Below, piece after piece: positions 1 to 5,078 of a stretch of 5,358 nucleotides of DNA. Position 1 is the first letter of the stretch. Each line of letters starts with the position of its first letter. The notes beneath the pieces were generated by a model that was given only the letters and a program-made list of their open reading frames with translations, did not search any database and had not been told where the DNA came from. Source of the stretch: Campylobacteraceae bacterium (GTDB taxonomy: Bacteria > Campylobacterota > Campylobacteria > Campylobacterales > Sulfurovaceae). The translations under genes and the position numbers were made by a program. The stretch covers positions 1 to 5,358 of the forward strand of contig JAMOSA010000302.1 in assembly GCA_027063325.1 (NCBI GenBank), read 5' to 3'.

Positions 1-216
1 ATGTATGATAGATTTTTTGCCCGTGAGGGACGCCATATAGGCAAAACTATCTTTGTCGCAAAAGATTTATATATTTATGATGGTCTAATAACACAAGAGT
101 ATGATATAAAGTCAGACTATATTGTATCAACGAGGTATAGCATAATCAAATCTTATATAAAAAGTATAAAAAGACTTAAAGTGCCACCAAGATACCAAAA
201 GGGTAAATGGCTTTAA
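1..216 (+). CDS. 5-formyltetrahydrofolate cyclo-ligase, C-terminal part (5' end outside window)
   Basis: This is the last 71 codons of a 5-formyltetrahydrofolate cyclo-ligase, which uses ATP to convert 5-formyl-THF to 5,10-methenyl-THF in the cytoplasm. The visible piece opens with M-Y-D-R-F, matching the end of the family's conserved glycine-rich G-x-G-x-G-x-Y-D-R-F motif. The ATG at base 1 is therefore internal to the motif and not a real start; the family is usually about 180-210 residues, so well over half the gene lies to the left. A second family-like stretch, D-I-K-S-D-Y-I-V-S (residues 35-43 of the piece), fits the conserved region near the C-terminus. The tail is lysine/arginine rich. 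It is followed by rny on the same strand after 61 bases with no terminator, and I recall the same order in Campylobacter. The call rests on two short motifs plus context, so it is good but not certain. Confidence 0.78.
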   Translation: MYDRFFAREGRHIGKTIFVAKDLYIYDGLITQEYDIKSDYIVSTRYSIIKSYIKSIKRLKVPPRYQKGKWL

Positions 217-277
217 TTGAGCATAAACAATCAACTACTATTGTAAACGGCAATATATGTTGAAGGATTATACAAAT

Positions 278-1795
278 ATGAGTGTAATAATAGGATTAAC
301 AGCACTAATAACAGGTGCTGGAATTGGATATTTAATATCCCGTATGGGATGTTCTAAGAAATTTCATATAATGGAGCTTGAAGCAAAAGCTAGAGCAAAA
401 GCTATAGAGCAAGAGGCTAATAATCTATTAAAAGATGCCAAGATAGAGATAAAGACCAAAGAGCTAGAGCTTGAGAGAGAGTTTACTCAAAAAGTAAATG
501 AGGTAGAAAAGAGACAGAGAAATCTTATACTTCAAGAAAGAGAATTGATAGAATTAAAAGAGGAGCTAAATAGAGAAAAAGAGAATTTAAAACAAAAAGA
601 GAAAAAGCTTGAGAATGTTATTCAAAAAAGAGAGGATATACTAAAAGAGAATTTGGCTACTATTGAAAATATAGCTTCACTTACAGCAAAAGAGGCAAAA
701 GAGTTTCTACTCAAAGAGATACAAGAGCAGACTCAATCTGAAATTGCGGCAATGGTCAGGAAGCAACTCAAAATAGCCCAAGATGAAGCACAAAAAAAAG
801 CAAACTATATTCTAGCCCAAGCTACTACCAGATATGCAGGTGAATTTGCAGGTGAGAAGCTTATAAATACTATATCTTTACCATCTGATGATCACAAAGG
901 TAGAATTATAGGTAAAGAGGGTAGAAATATAAAAACTCTTGAGATGCTTCTTGGTGTAGATATTATTATAGATGAAACCCCAGGTATCATTGTAGTAAGT
1001 AGTTTTAATCTATATCGCAGAGCTATAGCAACAAGAGTTATTGAACTGTTGGTAGAAGATGGCAGAATACATCCAGCACGCATCGAAGAGGTACACAAAA
1101 AAGTCCAGACAGAGTTTGAAGAAAAGCTTTATAGAGATGGTGAGAATGTAGTTATAGATATGGGGTTATTTCCAATGCATGAAGAGATTATAAAGCTTAT
1201 TGGTAAACTCAAATATAGAGCCAGTTATGGTCAAAATGCACTTTTACACTCTATGGAGGTAGCAAGACTTGCCAGAGTAATGGCAGCAGAGATGGGAGGA
1301 GATGAGAAGTTAGCAATGAGAGCAGGACTTTTGCATGATATAGGAAAAGCCCTTACTCAAGATTATGGAGGATCACATGTAGAACTTGGAGCAGAGGTTT
1401 GTCGTAAATATAATGAACATCCTACTGTAATCAATGCAATATATGCCCACCATGGCAATATTGAACCTGATAGTGTAGAGAGTGCTGCTGTTTGTACAGC
1501 TGATGCACTCAGTGCTGCAAGACCAGGAGCCAGAAGAGAGGTTATAGAGAGTTTTACAAGAAGAGTAAAAGAGGTAGAAGAGATTGCAAACTCAAAAGAG
1601 GGTGTATTACAAGCTTATGCAATTAATGCCGGTAGAGAGCTTAGGGTATTTGTAGATGCTGGTAGCATAGATGATAATGGTGTAGTACTATTGTGTCGTA
1701 ATGTTGCAAAAGAGATTGAAGATAAGGTACAATATCCAGGTGAAATCAAAGTAAATGTTATTCGTGAAATGCGGGTATCTCAATATGCGAGGTGA
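278..1795 (+). CDS. rny: Ribonuclease Y (membrane-anchored endoribonuclease)
   Basis: RNase Y is a membrane-tethered endoribonuclease that initiates mRNA decay. Numbering from an upstream in-frame ATG at 257 (512 residues), the order is typical: one N-terminal membrane helix (about 9-28), a long charged coiled coil (about 38-190), a KH RNA-binding domain with G-R-I-I-G-K-E-G-R-N-I-K at 215-226, then an HD metal-dependent nuclease domain. HD ligands visible are H331 (H-S-M-E-V-A), H360-D361 in H-D-I-G-K, H374, H398-H399 and D416 (T-A-D-A-L-S). The length matches the roughly 520-residue family. I prefer the ATG at 278 (505 residues) because AAGGA at 263-267 lies 10 bases before it and the protein then starts directly with the hydrophobic anchor; the ATG at 257 has no clear ribosome binding site. 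It is second in the run, and its last bases supply the Shine-Dalgarno for the next gene. Confidence 0.95.
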   Translation: MSVIIGLTALITGAGIGYLISRMGCSKKFHIMELEAKARAKAIEQEANNLLKDAKIEIKTKELELEREFTQKVNEVEKRQRNLILQERELIELKEELNREKENLKQKEKKLENVIQKREDILKENLATIENIASLTAKEAKEFLLKEIQEQTQSEIAAMVRKQLKIAQDEAQKKANYILAQATTRYAGEFAGEKLINTISLPSDDHKGRIIGKEGRNIKTLEMLLGVDIIIDETPGIIVVSSFNLYRRAIATRVIELLVEDGRIHPARIEEVHKKVQTEFEEKLYRDGENVVIDMGLFPMHEEIIKLIGKLKYRASYGQNALLHSMEVARLARVMAAEMGGDEKLAMRAGLLHDIGKALTQDYGGSHVELGAEVCRKYNEHPTVINAIYAHHGNIEPDSVESAAVCTADALSAARPGARREVIESFTRRVKEVEEIANSKEGVLQAYAINAGRELRVFVDAGSIDDNGVVLLCRNVAKEIEDKVQYPGEIKVNVIREMRVSQYAR

Positions 1796-1801
1796 TAAAC
1801 A

Positions 1802-2083
1802 ATGATACAAAAGATTGAAGCACACATGAGAATGGAAGAGAGATATGAGGGGCTTAGTCTAAAGTTTGGTGATAATCAATCACTAAAACAGGATATACTA
1901 GATGCCATAAACAAAGCAAAAAAAGAGACTGGTTTAAATCCTGCTGTTTTTGAAAATGTATCAAATGAACATGAAAAAGATGGTATCTATATAGAGTTTA
2001 ATGATGATGCCCAAAGAGAAGCTGGAGAGTTTTTTGAGATAGTATTACATACATTAGATATAGTTTGCGAAAAGGATGATTAG
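1802..2083 (+). CDS. Conserved-looking small acidic protein of unknown function
   Basis: This gene encodes a 93-residue soluble protein I do not recognise. It is strongly acidic (22 Asp/Glu against 11 Lys/Arg by my count), with no signal peptide or membrane segment. A plausible layout is helix 1-14, a short strand (G-L-S-L-K-F), a helix around 26-42 (Q-D-I-L-D-A-I-N-K-A-K-K), a strand around 62-66 (G-I-Y-I-E-F), and a C-terminal helix with one cysteine near the end. It begins six bases after the rny stop, and a good Shine-Dalgarno (GAGGTGAT, 1789-1796) overlaps the end of rny, so translation is probably coupled. Its stop overlaps the GTG start of the isomerase gene by one base. This tight packing and the ribosome binding site argue that it is a real gene. 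A role near RNase Y is only suggested by position. Confidence 0.85.
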   Translation: MIQKIEAHMRMEERYEGLSLKFGDNQSLKQDILDAINKAKKETGLNPAVFENVSNEHEKDGIYIEFNDDAQREAGEFFEIVLHTLDIVCEKDD

Positions 2084-2616
2084 TGAATAGACGACTCTTT
2101 TTATCTTTGGTAGCACTGTTTACAATAGGTGCTTATGCCAAATCCCAAGCTCCAATAGTAGAGCTTATTACAAATCAGGGTACAATCAAACTAAAGCTTT
2201 TTCCAAAAGAGGCTCCATTGGCTACAGAGAATTTTGTTAAACTGGCAAAGAAGGGTTATTATGATGGAGTAACATTCCATAGAGTAATCAAAGGCTTTAT
2301 GATTCAAGGTGGAGATCCAACCGGTACTGGTAGAGGTGGCAAATCCATTTGGGGTAAAGAGTTTAAAAATGAGTATGCACCAAATCTTGTATTTGACAGA
2401 CCATACTTACTTGCTATGGCAAATAGAGGACCAAATACAAATGGAAGTCAATTTTTTATTACAGTAGCACCGGCACCTTGGCTAAATGGGGGATATACAA
2501 TATTTGGTGAAGTAATTGATGGCAAAGATGTGGTCAAAAAGATAGAGATGACACCTACTGACAGAAGAGACAAACCGCTAAAAAAGCAGTATATCAAAAA
2601 GGCAATAGTAAAATAG
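2083..2616 (+). CDS. Cyclophilin-type peptidyl-prolyl cis-trans isomerase, exported
   Basis: This gene encodes a 177-residue cyclophilin that speeds cis-trans isomerisation of X-Pro bonds in folding proteins. The fold signatures are all present: F-H-R-V at 65-68 with the catalytic Arg67, F-M-I-Q-G-G-D at 72-78, N-G-S-Q-F-F-I-T at 120-127, and W-L-N-G-G-Y-T-I-F-G at 133-142. Trp133 matches the tryptophan of cyclosporin-binding cyclophilins, and Tyr138 occupies the place of the active-site His of human CypA. The N-terminus is a signal peptide: arginines at 3-4, a hydrophobic stretch 5-16, and a likely cut after A-Y-A (17-19), giving a periplasmic protein. Translation starts at a GTG that overlaps the previous stop by one base, preceded by AAAGGAT at 2071-2077. 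It is fourth in the run and immediately followed by cmoB. The family is certain; the exact paralogue name is not. Confidence 0.93.
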   Translation: MNRRLFLSLVALFTIGAYAKSQAPIVELITNQGTIKLKLFPKEAPLATENFVKLAKKGYYDGVTFHRVIKGFMIQGGDPTGTGRGGKSIWGKEFKNEYAPNLVFDRPYLLAMANRGPNTNGSQFFITVAPAPWLNGGYTIFGEVIDGKDVVKKIEMTPTDRRDKPLKKQYIKKAIVK

Positions 2617-2617
2617 T

Positions 2618-3520
2618 ATGGATTTAGATGCTATCAGAAGAGAAAGAAGCAAAGCCTTTGGGTGGAAAAATATAGCTCCTTTGGCAGAGAGTTTGGACTC
2701 TTTGCCAAAAGTTACTCCAGTGAGTGTAGAGTATGAAGATACCATTAAGATAATTTTGCCAACTGAGTATAAAGAGAGTTATGCCTCTAAAATCAAAGAT
2801 ATAGCTATCTCCCTAAAGCCGTGGAGAAAAGGTCCTTTTGAGATAGGAGAACTTTTTATAGACAGTGAATGGCAAAGCTTTATTAAATACAATCTTCTGC
2901 TTCCACATATAAATATCAAAGATAAAATTGTAGCTGATGTTGGTTGTAATAATGGCTACTATATGTTTAGAATGCTAAAAAAAAACCCCAAACAGATTGT
3001 AGGCTTTGATCCATCAGCTTTATATATGTTGCAGTTTAAATTTATAGACAAATTTATAAACAGTGGTATAGAGTATGAACTTTTAGGTGTAGAGCATTTG
3101 GAATTTTATGAGCATAAATTTGATACTATATTTTGTCTTGGAGTATTATATCACAGGAGTGATCCCGTATCTACATTAAAATCTCTCAAACGCGCTCTAA
3201 ATAGAAACGGAGAACTGTTTTTGGATACATTTATGATAGATGGAGATGAACATATAGCACTCTCTCCTGCCAATAGATACTCCAAAATTCCAAACATATA
3301 CTTCATACCAACAGTACCAACACTCATAAATTGGTGTAAACGAGCTGGTTTTGGCAGTATTGAAGTTATAGACATCAAAAAGACAGAGCATAATGAACAG
3401 AGAAAAACAGAGTGGATAGATACACAAAGTTTACAGGACTTTTTAGATCCAAATGATTCTACCAAAACCATAGAGGGGTATCCTGCTCCAAAAAGAGTCT
3501 ATATAAAGGCTATCTTATAG
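2618..3520 (+). CDS. cmoB: tRNA U34 carboxymethyltransferase CmoB
   Basis: CmoB transfers a carboxymethyl group from carboxy-S-adenosyl-methionine (made by CmoA, not in this window) to 5-hydroxyuridine at wobble position 34, giving uridine 5-oxyacetic acid in certain tRNAs. The 300-residue protein matches the family throughout: L-K-P-W-R-K-G-P-F (66-74), I-D-S-E-W (81-85), the methyltransferase motif D-V-G-C-N-N-G-Y-Y-M-F-R-M (107-119), G-F-D-P-S (129-133), G-V-L-Y-H-R (175-180), Y-F-I-P (228-231), T-E-W (264-266), and E-G-Y-P-A-P-K-R (286-293). From memory, the residues E. coli CmoB uses for the carboxylate and cofactor (Lys91, Tyr200, Arg315) correspond to K71, Y178 and R293 here, all present. 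It is about 20 residues shorter than the E. coli enzyme, all at the N-terminus. The ATG follows the isomerase stop by one base with only a distant AAAAAGG upstream, suggesting coupled translation. It is last in the run. Confidence 0.95.
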   Translation: MDLDAIRRERSKAFGWKNIAPLAESLDSLPKVTPVSVEYEDTIKIILPTEYKESYASKIKDIAISLKPWRKGPFEIGELFIDSEWQSFIKYNLLLPHINIKDKIVADVGCNNGYYMFRMLKKNPKQIVGFDPSALYMLQFKFIDKFINSGIEYELLGVEHLEFYEHKFDTIFCLGVLYHRSDPVSTLKSLKRALNRNGELFLDTFMIDGDEHIALSPANRYSKIPNIYFIPTVPTLINWCKRAGFGSIEVIDIKKTEHNEQRKTEWIDTQSLQDFLDPNDSTKTIEGYPAPKRVYIKAIL

Positions 3521-3720
3521 TAAAAGTTTAAACTTTTACTTACCTCTGCTTGATAAGGCATATTAATTTTAACCTGAGTATCGCTAATGCTTCCCATTAA
3601 AAGAGTTAATCTTGAGTGAAGGCTTCTTTTGCCTGTAAGTATAAACTGATATTGTGCAGATAAAATTTGACTGTCTAAAAAATATGAGAATTTATGATAT
3701 TTTTTCTTGTAGATGGAGAA
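3499..3720 (-). pseudogene. Possible C-terminal remnant of an unidentified protein
   Basis: On the minus strand a frame of 73 codons runs without a stop from 3720 to a TAG at 3499-3501. It has no start codon until an internal ATG at 3597 and is closed upstream by TAG at 3721-3723. The translation has ordinary, non-repetitive composition: pieces read Y-F-L-D-S-Q-I-L-S-A-Q-Y-Q-F-I-L-T-G-K-R, then L-T-L-L-M-G-S-I-S-D-T-Q-V-K-I, then M-P-Y-Q-A-E-V-S-K. It looks like the C-terminal end of a real protein whose front has been lost. Its last 22 bases overlap the cmoB end in convergent orientation. I could not assign a family. In DNA this AT-rich an open stretch of this length is uncommon but not impossible by chance, so the call is tentative. 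Its position just past the 3' end of a tRNA gene would suit a scar of integration and deletion. Confidence 0.3.
3519..3540. terminator. Perfect AT-rich dyad at the end of cmoB, possible weak terminator
   Basis: A 22-base perfect inverted repeat begins within the cmoB stop codon. One arm is AGTAAAAG, the centre is TTTAAA, and the other arm is CTTTTACT, so it could form an 8-base-pair stem with a 6-base loop. It lacks the GC-rich stem and the long T-run of a classical intrinsic terminator (the plus-strand tail is TACCTC). It is placed where the five-gene run should end. It may instead be a protein-binding palindrome or lie inside the remains of a minus-strand gene. Confidence 0.35.
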
Positions 3721-3758
3721 CTAAAAAACTAAGTAGATTATAATCCTAAAAAGCAATG

Positions 3759-3833
<75 letters not shown>

Positions 3834-3844
3834 ATTGATAAGTT

Positions 3845-3863
3845 ACATCGCTTGTTTTGATGT
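3845..3863 (-). other. Small stem-loop in the tRNA-Asn leader
   Basis: ACATC (3845-3849) and GATGT (3859-3863) are inverted copies separated by nine bases, between the predicted transcription start and the tRNA 5' end. In the precursor RNA this gives a 5-base-pair hairpin in the segment removed by RNase P. Five pairs are few, so it may be chance. Confidence 0.25.
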
Positions 3864-3869
3864 GCTGAA

Positions 3870-3898
3870 ATTATATATATTTTTTTCTATAATGTCAA
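3870..3898 (-). promoter_or_regulatory. Consensus sigma-70 promoter for tRNA-Asn
   Basis: On the minus strand a perfect -35 box TTGACA (3893-3898), a 17-base spacer (3876-3892) and a perfect -10 box TATAAT (3870-3875) stand in front of the tRNA gene. Transcription should begin near 3863, giving a leader of about 30 bases before the mature 5' end at 3833. The -35 box shares bases with the stop codon of the radical SAM gene (3895-3897). Campylobacterota promoters usually lack a recognisable -35, so a full consensus fits a highly expressed stable RNA. Confidence 0.85.
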
Positions 3899-4818
3899 GA
3901 GTTTTTTGACAAAATATAGAAAAAAATTCCAAATTTTTCAATTTTTTCAACTTTTCCCTCAATCAGCAACTCTTTTAGCACTTCAATTGATGCTTTATCC
4001 ATGAGTAACTCTATATCTCTATCTGTAAGTGGTCTTTTGGCAAGAGTATCCAAAATCCTCTCTTTTGTATAAGACTCTTTTTCTATACTGGATATATTTT
4101 GTCTTGATGCTATATGTATATGTAGAGATGGATCAAATATCTGTGAGAGTTCAAAGAGTTTTTTGTATGATAGAGGTTTTACATCATAAGCCGGTGGTCT
4201 GTCGATTGTACTCAAATCTACTCTGTCTGGATTTAGTTTGAGTAGAAATTGATCTATTTTTTCTATCTCATCTTTTTTGTCATTTATATTTTCTACTATC
4301 AAAACCTCTATTATTAGAGTATTTGAAAAATTTTTTCTAAATTTGAGCATACCTTCTTTAATATCATCTATACTTATACCACTTTTTGCTCTGTCTATTC
4401 TCTTGAAACATCTTTGTGTGGCACAATCAAAAGAGAGTTTGACTATATCAAATACTTCAAGTGCTTTTATAGTATCATTGTCAGTTATGGTACTTCCATT
4501 ACTAAGTATCAGTAGTTTAGAAGAGGTTTGTAACGCTTTGATACCTTTTGCAATCTCATAAAGATATGGATAGAGTGTAGGTTCTCCATTTGCTGTGACT
4601 GTAACTACATCTATATCTTTGTATATATCAAGAGCATCTTTACACTCCTGTATTATTTTTTCAGGTGGTACAATATCACTGTATTTGTCAATCTGTTTTG
4701 CTGGTTTCAATTCACAATAGATACAGTCATAGTTGCACTGCTTTTTATTTGGACTTAAATCTATACCAAGTGATTTTCCAAATCTGCGTGATATTACAGG
4801 ACCAAAAATTATACCCAT
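3895..4818 (-). CDS. Radical SAM protein, COG0731 (TYW1-like) type
   Basis: This gene encodes a 307-residue cytoplasmic radical SAM enzyme. The [4Fe-4S] cluster motif is C28-x3-C32-x2-C35 (C-N-Y-D-C-I-Y-C). The N-terminal G-P-V-I-S-R-R-F-G-K-S-L-G-I-D-L (6-21) is characteristic of this subgroup, and N-G-E-P-T (77-81) supplies the SAM-contacting G-E-P. L-S-N-G-S (105-109) and D-R-P-P-A-Y (206-211) also fit. Residues from about 245 to the end look like a small winged-helix domain (R-P-L-T-D-R-D-I-E-L-L). Archaeal and eukaryotic relatives make the wyosine precursor on tRNA-Phe, but bacteria are not known to make wyosine and I see no N-terminal extra-cluster cysteines, so the substrate is unknown. 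The ATG has AAAGG six bases upstream. It is transcribed away from the TolC-family gene, and no terminator separates it from tRNA-Asn, so read-through is possible. Confidence 0.88.
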   Translation of the reverse strand: MGIIFGPVISRRFGKSLGIDLSPNKKQCNYDCIYCELKPAKQIDKYSDIVPPEKIIQECKDALDIYKDIDVVTVTANGEPTLYPYLYEIAKGIKALQTSSKLLILSNGSTITDNDTIKALEVFDIVKLSFDCATQRCFKRIDRAKSGISIDDIKEGMLKFRKNFSNTLIIEVLIVENINDKKDEIEKIDQFLLKLNPDRVDLSTIDRPPAYDVKPLSYKKLFELSQIFDPSLHIHIASRQNISSIEKESYTKERILDTLAKRPLTDRDIELLMDKASIEVLKELLIEGKVEKIEKFGIFFYILSKNS

Positions 4819-4847
4819 CTTTAACCTTTTGTATATTATTAAAGTAG

Positions 4848-4856
4848 ATTATATCA
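4848..4856 (-). promoter_or_regulatory. Extended -10 promoter of the radical SAM gene
   Basis: On the minus strand TGATATAAT (TGn plus a perfect TATAAT at 4848-4853) lies 30 bases before the ATG at 4818. Transcription would start near 4841, leaving a leader of about 23 bases with the AAAGG ribosome binding site. No good -35 is present, as is usual in Campylobacterota; the place where one would sit (about 4871-4876) is occupied by the first of two repeated dyads. Confidence 0.6.
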
Positions 4857-4869
4857 ATATTTCTAACAA

Positions 4870-4884
4870 ATACTGTTTTTGTAT
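4870..4884. promoter_or_regulatory. Candidate operator 1, ATAC-N7-GTAT
   Basis: The 15-base element ATACTGTTTTTGTAT has inverted arms ATAC and GTAT around a T-rich centre. It is identical at 13 of 15 positions to the element at 4902-4916. Centred about 36 bases upstream of the predicted start of the radical SAM gene, it would overlap the -35 region. No known regulator site is claimed. Confidence 0.45.
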
Positions 4885-4899
4885 ATCAATTAAGTTTAA

Positions 4900-4918
4900 T
4901 GATACAGTTTTAGTATCA
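4900..4918. promoter_or_regulatory. Candidate operator 2, TGATAC-N7-GTATCA
   Basis: TGATACAGTTTTAGTATCA has six-base inverted arms around a seven-base centre; its inner 15 bases (4902-4916) match operator 1 except at two symmetric positions. The centre lies 32 bases from that of operator 1, about three helical turns, so a dimer on each site would face the same side of the DNA. The run of A residues follows on the plus strand, so neither strand carries the T-run of a terminator after the stem, which favours a protein-binding role. Confidence 0.45.
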
Positions 4919-4972
4919 AAAAAAGTTATATATATGCTTTAAACCCCTTGATTTGGAAGTTTGTTGATATTT

Positions 4973-4978
4973 TATAAT
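4973..4978 (+). promoter_or_regulatory. Possible -10 box for the TolC-family gene (distal)
   Basis: A perfect TATAAT on the plus strand is 100 bases upstream of the ATG at 5079. The nearest -35-like hexamer, TTGATT (4948-4953), is 19 bases away, longer than ideal. In a Campylobacterota genome a -35 may not be needed. Confidence 0.3.
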
Positions 4979-4990
4979 AACAGATAGTAT

Positions 4991-5004
4991 ATAGAGTTTT
5001 CTAT
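4991..5004. promoter_or_regulatory. Third, looser dyad upstream of tolC
   Basis: ATAGAGTTTTCTAT has five-base inverted arms (ATAGA and TCTAT) around GTTT. It shares the AGTTTT core with operators 1 and 2 but has a different spacing and arm sequence. It lies just upstream of a possible -10 for the TolC-family gene. Confidence 0.25.
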
Positions 5005-5013
5005 TAAATAATA

Positions 5014-5022
5014 TGGTACAAT
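5014..5022 (+). promoter_or_regulatory. Possible extended -10 for the TolC-family gene (proximal)
   Basis: TGGTACAAT combines a TGn extension with TACAAT at 5017-5022, predicting a start near 5029 and a leader of about 50 bases. It differs from the TATAAT consensus at one base and has no clear -35. I cannot choose between this and the distal box from sequence. Confidence 0.35.
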
Positions 5023-5063
5023 ATCAAAAATTGGCGGAGTGCTGATTTTTATAATATCAAAAA
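5020..5063 (+). repeat. Direct repeat AATATCAAAAA in the tolC leader
   Basis: The 11-base sequence AATATCAAAAA occurs at 5020-5030 and again at 5053-5063, start to start 33 bases. A shorter match, TATCAAAAA, lies at 4914-4922 next to operator 2. The AT-rich background raises the chance rate, so function is uncertain; the second copy abuts the ribosome binding site. Confidence 0.4.
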
Positions 5064-5078
5064 GGGGGATGGCACGGT

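Noticed and set aside
218..246. Promoter-like TTGAGC with ATTGTA 17 bases later before rny
   Set aside because: The -10 is a poor match and the gene spacing fits an operon; I could not support an internal promoter.
892..1098. Minus-strand open frame of 68 codons
   Set aside because: It lies entirely within the KH-domain coding region of rny, which has strong family motifs on the plus strand.
3151..3471. Two overlapping minus-strand open frames of 106 and 76 codons
   Set aside because: Both lie inside cmoB, whose conserved C-terminal motifs are on the other strand; no ribosome binding site or recognisable protein.
4029..4942. Several plus-strand open frames of 60-94 codons
   Set aside because: They are opposite the radical SAM gene or run into its upstream spacer, with compositions expected from antisense of a real gene.
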